Shown piece by piece: positions 15,047 to 25,972 of a DNA stretch of 64,000 bases. This DNA is from Rhizobium chutanense (GTDB taxonomy: Bacteria > Pseudomonadota > Alphaproteobacteria > Rhizobiales > Rhizobiaceae). A program made the position numbers and the translations under genes. The first letter of the stretch is position 1. Each line of letters starts with the position of its first letter. The stretch spans positions 119,551 to 183,550 of the forward strand of contig NZ_NWSV01000010.1 in the NCBI RefSeq assembly GCF_002531935.1, in the 5' to 3' direction. The notes under the pieces were generated by a model. The model was not told where the DNA came from. It saw only the letters and a program-made list of their open reading frames with translations, and searched no databases.

Positions 15047-18036
15047 GCGGTGCACATCGTATCGTCGGCAAGGGGCGCCTGACGCCGGCCAAGACCGCGC
15101 GCTTCAGCTTCGACGGTCAGACCTATACCGCGCTTGAAGGCGATACCGTCGCCTCGGCGCTGATCGCCCACGGCGTGCATCTTCTGGGACGATCATTCAA
15201 GTATCACCGTCCGCGCGGCATTCTCTCGGCCGGTGCCGAGGAGCCGAATGCGCTGATCGACGTCGCCCGCGATGCGGCGCGCAAGCAGCCGAACGTGCGC
15301 GCGACGGTTCAGGAAGTCTTCGACGGCATGATCGTCAAGTCTCAGAACCGCTGGCCCTCGCTCGCCCGCGATGTCGGTGCCATCAACAATCTGATGTCGC
15401 CATTCTTCGCCGCCGGTTTCTACTACAAGACCTTCATGTGGCCGCGCGCCGCGTGGAAGCATGTCTACGAACCGCTTATCCGTCGCGCCGCCGGCCTCGG
15501 CGTCGCGCCGACCGAAGGCGATCCCGATCATTATGCCAGCCGCTACGCCCATTGTGACGTGCTGGTGGTCGGCGCCGGTGTTGCCGGGCTTTCGGCGGCA
15601 CTGGCCGCAGCCCAGACCGGCGCGAAGGTGATCCTCTGCGACGAGCAGGCGGAAGTCGGCGGTGCACTGCGCTACGATGCCGGCGTCACGATCGACGGCC
15701 AGGACGGTTATGCCTGGGCGCAGAAGACCGTGGCGCAGCTGAAGTCGATGGACAATGTCGAGGTACTCACCCGCACCACCGCCTTCGGCTACTACAACCA
15801 CAATTTCATCGGTCTCGCCGAGCGCGTCACCGATCATCTCGCCAATCCCTCCCATGATCTGCCGCGCGAGCGGCTCTGGCAGGTCCGGGCCAAGCGGGTG
15901 ATCCTTGCCAATGGCGCCATCGAACGGCACATGGTGTTCCCGAACAACGACCGGCCGGGCATCATGCTGGCCTCGGCGGCGCGGACCTATCTCAACCACT
16001 ACGGCGTTGCCGTCGGCAAGAATGTCGGCATCTATACGGCGCACGACTCTGCCTATGAGGCAGCTTTCGATCTGAAACGGGCAGGTGTTTCGATCGCCGC
16101 CATCGTCGATTGCCGGCAGGCGCCGGGAGCGGCGGTGCTGGAAGAGGCGCGTGCGCTCGGCATCGATGTCCTGACAGGGCAGTCGGTCGTCAACACGGCG
16201 GGGCGGCTGCGCATCTCGTCGATGACGGTGGCGCGCAACGGCGGCGGCTCGCCGCGCAAGATCGCGGTCGATGCGCTGCTGGTTTCGGCCGGCTGGACGC
16301 CGTCCGTGCATCTGTTCTCGCAGTCGCGCGGCAAGGTCGCCTTCGACGCCGAAAGCCAGCGCTTCCTGCCCGGAACCTACGCGCAGGACTGCCTCTCGGT
16401 CGGCGCCTGCAACGGTACCGACGATCTGCAGCGGACGATCGAGGAATCGCTTGCTGCCGGCGAGCTGATGGCGCAGGCCACCGGCAAAAGCGGCGGCGAG
16501 AAGATCGCGATTTCGGCCGAGCAGGCCTATGAGTGGACGGGCGGCATGATCGGCGCTGCCGAAGGCGCGGGCCCGAAGACCAACGCCAAGGCCTTCATCG
16601 ATTTCCAGCACGACGTCTGTGCCAAGGATATCCGCCTTGCCGTGCGCGAAGGCATGCATTCGATCGAGCATATCAAGCGCTTCACGACCAACGGCATGGC
16701 CTCGGACCAGGGCAAGCTGTCCAACATGCACGGCCTGGCGATTGCCGCCGAAATGCTCGGCAAGGAAATCCCGCAGGTCGGGCTTACCACGTTCCGTGCG
16801 CCCTATACGCCCGTCAGCTACGGTACGCTGATCGGCCATTCGCGCGGAGAGCTGTTCGATCCGACGCGCAAGACGCCGCTGCACGCCTGGGAAGAAGCCC
16901 ACGGCGCAGTCTTCGAAGATGTCGGCAACTGGAAGCGCGCCTGGTTCTATCCGCGCGCCGGCGAGACCATGCATCAGGCGGTTGCCCGCGAATGTCGGAC
17001 GGCGCGCGAGTCGGCCGGTATCTTCGACGCCTCGACGCTCGGCAAGATCGAGGTGGTGGGTCCGGATGCGGCGAAGTTCCTCAATCTCATCTATACGAAT
17101 GCCTGGGACACGCTGAAGCCCGGCAAGGCCCGCTACGGCATCATGACGCGCGAGGATGGCTTCGTTTATGACGACGGCGTCGTCGGACGCCTGGCGGAGG
17201 ATCGTTTCCACGTGACGACGACGACCGGCGGCGCGCCGCGCGTTCTCCATCACATGGAAGACTACCTGCAGACGGAATTCCCGGATCTGAAGGTATGGCT
17301 GACCTCGGTGACCGAACAATGGGCTGTCATCGCCGTCCAGGGGCCGAAGGCGCGCGAGATCGTCGCGCCGCTGGTCGAAGGGGTCGATCTTTCGAACGAG
17401 GCTTTCCCGCATATGAGCGTTGCCGAGTGCACGGTCTGCGGCGTACCGGCGCGGCTCTTCCGCGTCTCCTTCACCGGTGAAATCGGCTTCGAAATCAACG
17501 TGCCGGCCGATTACGGCCAGTCGGTGCTCGAAGCGGTCTGGGCCAATGCCGAACCGCTCGGGGCCTGCGTCTACGGCACAGAGACGATGCACGTCCTTCG
17601 CGCAGAGAAGGGCTACATTATCGTCGGCCAGGATACTGACGGCACCGTGACCCCCGACGACGCCGGCGTTGCCTGGGCGGTTTCGAAGAAAAAGAAGGAT
17701 TTCGTCGGTATCCGCGGGCTGCAGCGGCCGGACCTCGTCAAGGAGGGACGCAAGCAACTCGTCGGCCTCGTCACCAAGGATCCGAAGCTGGTGCTCGAAG
17801 AAGGTGCGCAGGTCGTTGCCAACCCGAACGAGCCGAAGCCGATGACCATGCTCGGCCACGTCACCTCGGCCTACTGGTCCGAAAGCTGCGGCAGGTCGAT
17901 CGCCTTCGCGCTTGTCGCCGGCGGCCGGGCGCGGATGGGCGAGACGCTCTACGTGCCGATGCCGGACCGGACGATCGCCGTCGAAGTGACGGATCTGGTG
18001 TTCTTTGACAAGGAAGGAGGCCGCATCCATGGCTGA
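15043..18036 (+). CDS. soxA: Sarcosine oxidase subunit alpha
   Basis: 997 residues, the full family length. The N-terminal part (about 18-90) has the ferredoxin-like fold signature F-S-F-D-G-Q-T-Y and R-S-F-K-Y-H-R-P-R-G-I. A dinucleotide-binding domain follows, with L-V-V-G-A-G-V-A-G-L-S-A-A near 172-185 and a second NAD-binding site later. From about residue 620 on there is a GcvT/aminomethyltransferase-like domain that carries the tetrahydrofolate site, where formaldehyde becomes 5,10-methylene-THF. Translation is coupled to soxD (ATGA overlap) and the 3' end overlaps soxG by 8 bases. Confidence 0.95.
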   Translation: MSGAHRIVGKGRLTPAKTARFSFDGQTYTALEGDTVASALIAHGVHLLGRSFKYHRPRGILSAGAEEPNALIDVARDAARKQPNVRATVQEVFDGMIVKSQNRWPSLARDVGAINNLMSPFFAAGFYYKTFMWPRAAWKHVYEPLIRRAAGLGVAPTEGDPDHYASRYAHCDVLVVGAGVAGLSAALAAAQTGAKVILCDEQAEVGGALRYDAGVTIDGQDGYAWAQKTVAQLKSMDNVEVLTRTTAFGYYNHNFIGLAERVTDHLANPSHDLPRERLWQVRAKRVILANGAIERHMVFPNNDRPGIMLASAARTYLNHYGVAVGKNVGIYTAHDSAYEAAFDLKRAGVSIAAIVDCRQAPGAAVLEEARALGIDVLTGQSVVNTAGRLRISSMTVARNGGGSPRKIAVDALLVSAGWTPSVHLFSQSRGKVAFDAESQRFLPGTYAQDCLSVGACNGTDDLQRTIEESLAAGELMAQATGKSGGEKIAISAEQAYEWTGGMIGAAEGAGPKTNAKAFIDFQHDVCAKDIRLAVREGMHSIEHIKRFTTNGMASDQGKLSNMHGLAIAAEMLGKEIPQVGLTTFRAPYTPVSYGTLIGHSRGELFDPTRKTPLHAWEEAHGAVFEDVGNWKRAWFYPRAGETMHQAVARECRTARESAGIFDASTLGKIEVVGPDAAKFLNLIYTNAWDTLKPGKARYGIMTREDGFVYDDGVVGRLAEDRFHVTTTTGGAPRVLHHMEDYLQTEFPDLKVWLTSVTEQWAVIAVQGPKAREIVAPLVEGVDLSNEAFPHMSVAECTVCGVPARLFRVSFTGEIGFEINVPADYGQSVLEAVWANAEPLGACVYGTETMHVLRAEKGYIIVGQDTDGTVTPDDAGVAWAVSKKKKDFVGIRGLQRPDLVKEGRKQLVGLVTKDPKLVLEEGAQVVANPNEPKPMTMLGHVTSAYWSESCGRSIAFALVAGGRARMGETLYVPMPDRTIAVEVTDLVFFDKEGGRIHG

Positions 18037-18577
18037 TGTCGCAATTCGCAAGCCGGTGCTTGACGGCCGTCTCGGCGGCTCCGCAAACGTGCGGCTCACG
18101 GTGGCCCCGGCCGCGAGCCGGGTGGCGCTGCGCGCGCCGACGGAATCGCTTAAGGCACTTTCCTCCGCTCTCGGCCTGTCCGTGCCGACCACCCCGAAGA
18201 CATCCGGCCGGGCCGGTGCCCGATCGGTGCTCTGGATCGGGCCGGATGAGTGGCTTGTCATCGATGAGGCCGGCGCCGATCTGATGGCGGCATTTGCAGG
18301 CGCCGGAGCGCTGCATTCGGCGACCGACGTTTCCCACCGCAATGTCGCGATCATCGTCTCGGGACCGGGCGCCGAAACCACACTTGCGGCCGGCTGCCCG
18401 CAGGATCTGTCGCTTGCTGCCTTTCCGGTCGGCGCCGCGTCGCGCACCATTCTCGGCAAGGCGGAGATCGTGCTTCTCCGCACGGAGGCGGATACGTTCC
18501 GGGTGGAATGCTGGCGGTCGTTTTCCGATTACGTCTTCGGGCTGCTGGCCGAAGCGGCCGGTGATGCGGGACATTGA
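18029..18577 (+). CDS. soxG: Sarcosine oxidase subunit gamma
   Basis: 182 residues, related to the aminomethyltransferase/YgfZ fold. Recognisable segments are W-I-G-P-D-E-W-L, A-T-D-V-S-H-R, G-C-P-Q-D-L-S, the I-L-G-K-A-E-I-V-L segment and the final E-C-W-R-S-F-S-D-Y-V-F-G-L-L. It completes the four-subunit sarcosine oxidase. ATG 18029 lies within the last codons of soxA and follows AAGGAAGGAGG at 18011-18021, a strong RBS. No folate genes (glyA, purU, folD) accompany the operon here, although they often do in other bacteria. Confidence 0.92.
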   Translation: MADVAIRKPVLDGRLGGSANVRLTVAPAASRVALRAPTESLKALSSALGLSVPTTPKTSGRAGARSVLWIGPDEWLVIDEAGADLMAAFAGAGALHSATDVSHRNVAIIVSGPGAETTLAAGCPQDLSLAAFPVGAASRTILGKAEIVLLRTEADTFRVECWRSFSDYVFGLLAEAAGDAGH

Positions 18578-18622
18578 GGCCGGGGCAATTCCTGCATAGT
18601 CCTCTGTTCAAGGGATAAGCGG

Positions 18623-19024
18623 ATGTTGCACCATGCTTCCCTCGGCGTTTTCGATATCGAACGGTCGGCGGCATTTTACGATGCCGCCCTTGCAGCGCTC
18701 GGTTATGTCAGGGTCTGGGATGACATCCGGCCGGGGCAGACAGGGCAGGCGGTCGGCTACGGGCCTCCCGGCGGCGGCGACAAGCTGGCGATCAAGCATC
18801 GGCCGGAGGGCCAATGTCCTCCCGGCCCGGGTTTTCATCTGGCCTTTGCCGCGCCGAGCCGCGCGGCGGTCGATCGATTTCATGCGGCGGCCATCGCGCA
18901 TGGCGGCCGTGATAATGGCGATCCCGGTCTGCGGCCCCATTACGGCGAGCATTATTATGCCGCCTTCGTCATCGATCCGGACGGGCACGCTCTCGAAGCG
19001 GTCATCAATTTGCCGGAGCCATAA
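18623..19024 (+). CDS. VOC (glyoxalase/bleomycin-resistance fold) family protein
   Basis: 133 residues, one complete beta-alpha-beta-beta-beta VOC module repeated twice in short form. It opens H-H-A-S-L-G-V-F-D-I-E-R-S-A-A-F-Y-D, continues with L-A-F-A-A-P-S-R-A-A-V-D-R-F-H, and ends Y-Y-A-A-F-V-I-D-P-D-G-H-A-L-E-A-V. Candidate metal ligands are His3/His4, His108-type residues in H-Y-G-E-H-Y-Y and the final Glu of A-L-E-A-V. The substrate is unknown. It begins 45 bp after soxG with an AAGGGATAAG leader and may be co-transcribed with sox. Confidence 0.85.
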   Translation: MLHHASLGVFDIERSAAFYDAALAALGYVRVWDDIRPGQTGQAVGYGPPGGGDKLAIKHRPEGQCPPGPGFHLAFAAPSRAAVDRFHAAAIAHGGRDNGDPGLRPHYGEHYYAAFVIDPDGHALEAVINLPEP

Positions 19025-19038
19025 GAGCAGCGTTTTGC

Positions 19039-19527
19039 TTAGGCGTCCTCGGGGCGGTCCTTCGGGTCGAATTGGATGATGGTGATCCATTTTGCCGTCA
19101 GCGCCGGCTTCTTCTCGTTTTCGATTTCAATGGTCACGTCATAGGTGGTCATCAGCATGCCGCCGCCGCGGAAACGGGCATCGGAGAGCAGGAATCGGCC
19201 GCGCACGCGGGCGCCGCTTTTCACCGGCGTCATGAAGCGGACGCGATCGAAGCCGTAATTGATGCCCATGGTCTGCTCGCGCACTTTCGGCAGGCAGTTG
19301 TAGTTCATCGCCGACAGCAGAGACAGTGTCAGGAAGCCATGGGCGATGGTGCCGCCGAAGGGGCTCTCGGCTGCCGCGCGTTCGGGATCGACATGAATGA
19401 ACTGATGATCGTCGGTCGCCGCCGCGAAGGCGTCGATCATCGTCTGGTCGACGGTGATCCAATCCGAAAGGCCCGTTTCCATGCCGATCAATCCCCGCAC
19501 GTCGGAGAGTGAAATTTCCGTGACCAT
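19039..19527 (-). CDS. MaoC/NodN-like hotdog-fold dehydratase
   Basis: 162 residues with the single hotdog fold of R-specific enoyl-CoA hydratases and NodN. Diagnostic are W-I-T-V-D-Q-T-M-I-D-A-F-A-A-A-T-D-D-H-Q-F-I-H-V (catalytic Asp/His pair) and G-G-T-I-A-H-G-F-L-T-L-S. NodN-type proteins are widespread in rhizobia, often outside nodulation islands, and I see no nodulation genes here. The start ATG 19527 has AGAGGA 6-11 nt upstream and is better than the frame opening six residues earlier. It lies 90 bp downstream of glgX on the same strand, so read-through is possible, though its function looks unrelated to glycogen. Confidence 0.88.
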   Translation of the reverse strand: MVTEISLSDVRGLIGMETGLSDWITVDQTMIDAFAAATDDHQFIHVDPERAAAESPFGGTIAHGFLTLSLLSAMNYNCLPKVREQTMGINYGFDRVRFMTPVKSGARVRGRFLLSDARFRGGGMLMTTYDVTIEIENEKKPALTAKWITIIQFDPKDRPEDA

Positions 19528-19617
19528 GAATTCCTCTTGAAACAAGCCGCCGCCTCAAAGCCTTATCGTGCATTTATGACGATTGCGACAAGGATTCGCC
19601 CAGGCGGGCCGAGGGGG

Positions 19618-21594
19618 TCATTTTTCTAAGAAAAAGGCGACGGAGCGTGGCTCGACGGTAACGCCGGGGCCGGCTTTCTTCGTTCCCTCCGGCGTCAACT
19701 GCCGCCAGGCCGCCTCGCCGTCCGAGGGAAGCGTGAAGATCTGGCGGCTGTCGGACCGGTTGAAGAGCACGGCAAGCCGGGTCCGCCCGCCCCGAGAGGA
19801 GCGGTCGCCTGTTATAAGCAGCATGCCGAGGGTCGAGAGCGACGGCGTCTCCCATTCGGCGACGGTCATCGCTTCGCCGGAGAGCGAAATCCATTCGACG
19901 TCACCATCTCCGGAGAGGAAGCCGGCTTCCGAAAAGACGGTGAAGCGGCGGCGCAGCCCCGAGACGAAGGCGGTGTGGGCGACGAGGTCCTCGTTCAGGG
20001 CCTTCCAGTCCAGCCAGGTGATTTCGTTGTCCTGGCAATAGGCGTTGTTGTTGCCGTGCTGGCTGCGGCCGCCCTCGTCGCCTGCCGTCAGCATGATGCT
20101 GCCGCGGGTGGCAAAGAGCGTCGATATCAGCGCCATCACGTCGCTGATCCGGCGCTTGCGGATCGTGGGATAGAGGGTTTCGCCCTCGACGCCGTTGTTC
20201 CAGGAATGGTTCTCGTTGTGGCCGTCGCGATTGTGCTCGCCATTGGCGTCATTGTGCTTGGCGGCGTAGGAGACGAGGTCGATCAGCGTGAAGCCGTCAT
20301 GGGCGGCGAGGAAATTGACGCTGCGCGTGCCCCTGCCGTCGTTACGGGAGAAAATGTCGGAGGAGCCGGCAAGCGCTGTCGCCAATGCGCCGGTCTTCCA
20401 TTGGTCCCCGCGCCAGTAGCAGCGCAGATCGTCGCGAACCCGGTCGTTCCATTCGAGGAAGGGACTGGGGAAATTGCCGAGCTGATAACCGCCCGGGCCG
20501 ATATCCCAGGGTTCGGCGATCATGATGCGGTCGGCAAGCACGTCGTCGGCGAGGATCGCGGCAAGGGTTCCATCGCGCTCGAAGCCCGTCGCGGTGCGGC
20601 CGAGCACCGGGGCAAGATCGAAGCGAAAACCGTCGACGCCGGCGTTGAGCACGAAATGGCGCAGGCTGTCGATGATGAGACGCCTGACCTCTGGATGATC
20701 GCAGGCGAGCGTGTTGCCTGTGCCGGTGTCGTTGACGAGTTCGCCCGGCCCATTCCGGGCGTGGCGGTAATAATGCAGATTGTTGAGGCCGCGCAGCGAC
20801 AGCGTCGTCCCGTAACGGTCGCTCTCGCCGGTATGGTTGAAGACGAGATCGAGGATGACGGCGATGCCTTCGGCGTGGAGAGCGGCGACCGTTTTGCGGA
20901 GTTCCGCCATGCCGCCCGGCGCCAGCCGCGGATCGAGCGCCATGAAGGCGACAGGATTGTAGCCCCAGCCGTTGGTGAGGCCGAGCGGCGGCAGATGGCG
21001 TTCGTCGATCCAGGCCGTGATCGGCATCAGTTCGACGGCATCGACACCGATCCGCTTCAGATGGGCGATGACGGAGGGATGGGCAAGCGCTGCGACCGTG
21101 CCGCGCTCGGCTTCCGGCACGTCGGGATGGAGAATGGTGAAGGGCCGCACCGCCACTTCATAGATAAAGCCGCCCGGTTTGAAGAGCGGCTTGCCGATTG
21201 CGGCTCGCGTGTCGGTGGTAACGATCGCCTTCGGCATCAGATCCTGGCTGTCCTCGCCATAGATGCCGAGGCGGGGATCGTAACGGAACGGCCGATCGAT
21301 CTCTTTGGTGTAGGGATCGATCAGCAGTTTCGAGGGGTCGAACCAGAGGCCGTTGTCGGGCGCATAGATGCCGTCGGCGCGATAGCCGTAACGCGCGCCC
21401 GCCTTCAGCCCGTCGACGAAGAGACGATGGGTGTGATTGCCGTCGCGCGCCATCGGCAGGCGCGCGAATTCCCTGTTGCCGTCATTGTCGAAGAGGCAGA
21501 GTTCGATCTGGGCGGCATCATGTGACCACACGGCAAATTCGACGCCGGTCTCGAAGACGATCGCGCCGCTTTGCGCCGAACTGGACCCCCGCAT
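19618..21594 (-). CDS. glgX: Glycogen debranching enzyme GlgX (isoamylase-type)
   Basis: 658 residues. An N-terminal CBM48-like domain (about 10-100) precedes the GH13 barrel. Visible motifs: A-V-I-L-D-L-V-F-N-H-T, G-F-R-F-D-L-A with the nucleophile Asp326, M-I-A-E-P-W-D with the acid/base Glu361 and A-A-H-D-G with Asp433. It hydrolyses alpha-1,6 branches of phosphorylase-limit glycogen. It is the last gene of the glgP-glgB-glgC-glgA-pgm-glgX operon, 12 bp after pgm. Confidence 0.95.
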   Translation of the reverse strand: MRGSSSAQSGAIVFETGVEFAVWSHDAAQIELCLFDNDGNREFARLPMARDGNHTHRLFVDGLKAGARYGYRADGIYAPDNGLWFDPSKLLIDPYTKEIDRPFRYDPRLGIYGEDSQDLMPKAIVTTDTRAAIGKPLFKPGGFIYEVAVRPFTILHPDVPEAERGTVAALAHPSVIAHLKRIGVDAVELMPITAWIDERHLPPLGLTNGWGYNPVAFMALDPRLAPGGMAELRKTVAALHAEGIAVILDLVFNHTGESDRYGTTLSLRGLNNLHYYRHARNGPGELVNDTGTGNTLACDHPEVRRLIIDSLRHFVLNAGVDGFRFDLAPVLGRTATGFERDGTLAAILADDVLADRIMIAEPWDIGPGGYQLGNFPSPFLEWNDRVRDDLRCYWRGDQWKTGALATALAGSSDIFSRNDGRGTRSVNFLAAHDGFTLIDLVSYAAKHNDANGEHNRDGHNENHSWNNGVEGETLYPTIRKRRISDVMALISTLFATRGSIMLTAGDEGGRSQHGNNNAYCQDNEITWLDWKALNEDLVAHTAFVSGLRRRFTVFSEAGFLSGDGDVEWISLSGEAMTVAEWETPSLSTLGMLLITGDRSSRGGRTRLAVLFNRSDSRQIFTLPSDGEAAWRQLTPEGTKKAGPGVTVEPRSVAFFLEK

Positions 21595-21606
21595 GTTCCC
21601 CCCGGA

Positions 21607-23244
<1,638 letters not shown>

Positions 23245-24687
23245 TCACATGCCTTTCGAGACGAGGCTTGAATAGAGGGCAGCGTAGCGTTCGGCGCTCT
23301 TCTCCCAGGAGACATCCGATTTCATGCCCTGCTTTTGCAATTGGGTCCAGAGTTTTCGGTCCGCGTAAAAATGCATCGCACGGCGGATTGCCTGTAGCAT
23401 GCCCGTTTCCGTCACGGGTGAGAATTGTATGCCGGTTGCCACTTTTGCCGCAAGTGCGGCGTGATTGGCGTCGATGACCGTATCGTTCAGCCCGCCGGTG
23501 CGGGCGACGATCGGCACGCAGCCGTAACGCAGGCCGTAAAGCTGGGTCAGGCCGCAGGGTTCGAAGCGCGAGGGGATGATGATCGCGTCGCAGCCGGCCT
23601 GCATCAGATGCGACATCGGTTCGTTATAACCGATCGAGACGCCGATGCGGCCGGGATGGCGGCTGGCCGAGGCGAGCAAGGCGCCTTCGAGCGCTGCTTC
23701 GCCGGAACCGAGCACGACGAGCTTGCCGCCCATGGCGACGATTTCGTCGGCAACGTTGGCGACGATATCCATGCCCTTCTGCCAGGTGAGGCGGCTGATG
23801 ACGCAGAAGATCGGGGCGTCGTCATTGTCGAGACGGAAGAATTCGGCAATCGAGCGCCGGTTCTCCTCACGGTTCTTCAGCGTCGTCGGGCCATAATGGG
23901 TGTGGACGACAGGATCGGTCGCCGGGTTCCAGATATCGGTGTCGATGCCGTTGACGATGCCGTGCAGATCATCGATGCGGCTGGCGATGACACCGTCGAG
24001 CCCCATGCCGAATTCCGGCGTCAGGATCTCGTCGGCATAGGTGGGGCTCACCGTGGTGATTGCGTGGGCGGTCTTCAGGCCGCCCTTGAGGAAGCCGACA
24101 GTGCCGTAATATTCGATGCTTTCGGTGGCGAAGGCATGGGCGGGCAGCCGCAGGCCGGGAAAGATCTCGGAACCGAACTGGCCCTGGAAGGCGATGTTGT
24201 GGATGGTCAGCACGCTCGGCAGTTCCGGAGTCGGATAATAACGCATATAGACCGAGGTCAGCGCTGCCTGCCAGTCGTGGGTGTGGACGAGATTCGGCCG
24301 CCAGCCGGGCAGCAGCCCGGCGGCGATCTCGGAAGCAGCAAGCGACAGAGCGGCGAAACGCCGCCAGTTGTCGGGGTAGTCCTTGCCGAGCGGATCGAGA
24401 TAGGGACCGCCCGGCCTGTCGTAATAGGCCGGCGCATCGAGGACCAGCAGGTCGAGGCCCTCGTGCTCAACCTCCAGCACGGTTGCCTTCTCACCGAGCA
24501 GGTCGGGGAATTCGAGCCTGACGACGGGGTCGCGAATGACCTTCATGACGGCGGGATAGCCGGGCAGGAGGGTCTTGGTTTCGACCCCGAAGGCTTTCAG
24601 AGCAATCGGCAGGGCGCCTGACACATCGGCCAGGCCCCCTGTCTTGATCAAAGGGAAGACTTCGGACGAAACCGAAAGAACTTTCAT
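23245..24687 (-). CDS. glgA: Glycogen synthase GlgA (ADP-glucose dependent)
   Basis: 480 residues, a GT5-family enzyme that elongates alpha-1,4-glucan from ADP-glucose. The ADP-glucose binding K-T-G-G-L sits at residues 15-19. Other motifs are [19 protein letters not shown], and near the C-terminus [16 protein letters not shown] with the second T-G-G-L. Only 3 bp separate it from glgC and 6 from pgm. No anomaly seen. Confidence 0.97.
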   Translation of the reverse strand: MKVLSVSSEVFPLIKTGGLADVSGALPIALKAFGVETKTLLPGYPAVMKVIRDPVVRLEFPDLLGEKATVLEVEHEGLDLLVLDAPAYYDRPGGPYLDPLGKDYPDNWRRFAALSLAASEIAAGLLPGWRPNLVHTHDWQAALTSVYMRYYPTPELPSVLTIHNIAFQGQFGSEIFPGLRLPAHAFATESIEYYGTVGFLKGGLKTAHAITTVSPTYADEILTPEFGMGLDGVIASRIDDLHGIVNGIDTDIWNPATDPVVHTHYGPTTLKNREENRRSIAEFFRLDNDDAPIFCVISRLTWQKGMDIVANVADEIVAMGGKLVVLGSGEAALEGALLASASRHPGRIGVSIGYNEPMSHLMQAGCDAIIIPSRFEPCGLTQLYGLRYGCVPIVARTGGLNDTVIDANHAALAAKVATGIQFSPVTETGMLQAIRRAMHFYADRKLWTQLQKQGMKSDVSWEKSAERYAALYSSLVSKGM

Positions 24688-24690
24688 AAG

Positions 24691-25953
24691 TCAGATATCC
24701 AGCTTGTCGATCATCGGTTGGGTGATCAGGCAGATGCCGCTTTCGGTCCGCCGGAAGCGTTTGGCGTCGAGTTCGGCATCCTCGCCGACGACAAGGCCTT
24801 CCGGAATGACGACGCCATGGTCGATCACCACATTCTTGAGCTGCGCTCGCCGTCCGATCTTCACGTTCGGCAGGATGACCGCGCCTTCCAATTTGGAGAA
24901 GGAGTTGGCCCTGACACCGGTAAAGAGCAGGCTGTTGTTGAGGCTGGCGCCCGAGATGATGCAGTCGCCCGACACGACGGAGGAGGTGGCCGAGCCGCGG
25001 CGATCCTCGTCGTCATGGACGAATTTCGCCGGCGGGGTGATCTCCGCATAGGTCCAGATCGGCCAGGATTTGTCGTAGATGTCGAGCTCCGGCACGATCG
25101 CCGTCAGGTCGATATTGGCCTGCCAATAGGCGTCGATCGTGCCGACGTCGCGCCAGTAGGGCTCGTGCTCGAAATCGGAGCGGACGCAGGACTTGGCGAA
25201 GCGGTGGGCGACCGCCTTACCGTGCTGGACGATATAGGGAATGATGTCTTTGCCAAAGTCGCGGCTCGAGCTCGGGTCGGCGGCGTCGCGGCGTAGCGCG
25301 TCGAGCAGGAATTTGGTGTGGAAGACGTAGATGCCCATCGAGGCGAGGGCGAAATCCGGCTTGTCGGGAATGGGCGGCGGATCGGCCGGCTTCTCGACGA
25401 AGGCGATGATCTCGTCCTTGTCGTTGACATGCATGACGCCGAAGCCGGTCGCCTCCATGCGCGGCACTTCCAGGCAGCCGATGGTGACGTCGGCACCGGA
25501 ATCGACGTGCTGCTGCAGCATCCATTCATAGTCCATCTTGTAGACGTGGTCGCCGGCGAGAATGACCATGTATTCGACACCGTAATCCTCGATGATGTCG
25601 ATGTTCTGATAGACGGCGTCGGCGGTGCCTTCATACCATTGCGTCTCGGAGACGCGCTGGCTGGCCGGCAGGATGTCGAAGCTCTCGTTGCGCTCGGGGC
25701 GGAAGAAGTTCCAGCCGCGCTGCATGTGGCGGATCAGCGAATGCGCCTTGTATTGCGTGGCGACGCCGATGCGGCGGATGCCGGAATTCAGGGCGTTCGA
25801 CAGGGCGAAATCGATGATGCGGGCCTTGCCGCCGAAATAGACGGCGGGCTTGGCACGCCGGTCGGTGAGTTCCTTGAGACGGCTTCCCCTGCCGCCCGCC
25901 AGAACATATGCCATTGCATCACGGGCAAGTGGCTGAACGCGCTTTTCTACCAT
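24691..25953 (-). CDS. glgC: Glucose-1-phosphate adenylyltransferase GlgC
   Basis: 420 residues. The nucleotidyltransferase core has [16 protein letters not shown] and [18 protein letters not shown] at the N-terminus, plus G-T-A-D-A-V-Y-Q-N and [11 protein letters not shown]. The C-terminal third is a left-handed beta-helix domain typical of allosteric ADP-glucose pyrophosphorylases. It makes ADP-glucose, the committed step. ATG 25953 fits the family start M-V-E-K-R and has GGAGGAGAAA just upstream; the frame to 26103 runs into glgB and is not homologous. Confidence 0.96.
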   Translation of the reverse strand: MVEKRVQPLARDAMAYVLAGGRGSRLKELTDRRAKPAVYFGGKARIIDFALSNALNSGIRRIGVATQYKAHSLIRHMQRGWNFFRPERNESFDILPASQRVSETQWYEGTADAVYQNIDIIEDYGVEYMVILAGDHVYKMDYEWMLQQHVDSGADVTIGCLEVPRMEATGFGVMHVNDKDEIIAFVEKPADPPPIPDKPDFALASMGIYVFHTKFLLDALRRDAADPSSSRDFGKDIIPYIVQHGKAVAHRFAKSCVRSDFEHEPYWRDVGTIDAYWQANIDLTAIVPELDIYDKSWPIWTYAEITPPAKFVHDDEDRRGSATSSVVSGDCIISGASLNNSLLFTGVRANSFSKLEGAVILPNVKIGRRAQLKNVVIDHGVVIPEGLVVGEDAELDAKRFRRTESGICLITQPMIDKLDI

Positions 25954-25972
25954 TTTCTCCTCCCACCAGTCA

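Noticed and set aside
15193..18483. Open frame of 1096 codons antisense to soxA
   Set aside because: It exactly mirrors soxA, soxA has full family homology, and the antisense protein shows no recognisable motifs. Long antisense frames are expected in high-GC DNA with strong third-position bias.
19039..19527. NodN-like protein as evidence of a nodulation gene cluster
   Set aside because: NodN-type MaoC proteins are common outside symbiosis islands, and no nod box or other nod gene is present in the window.
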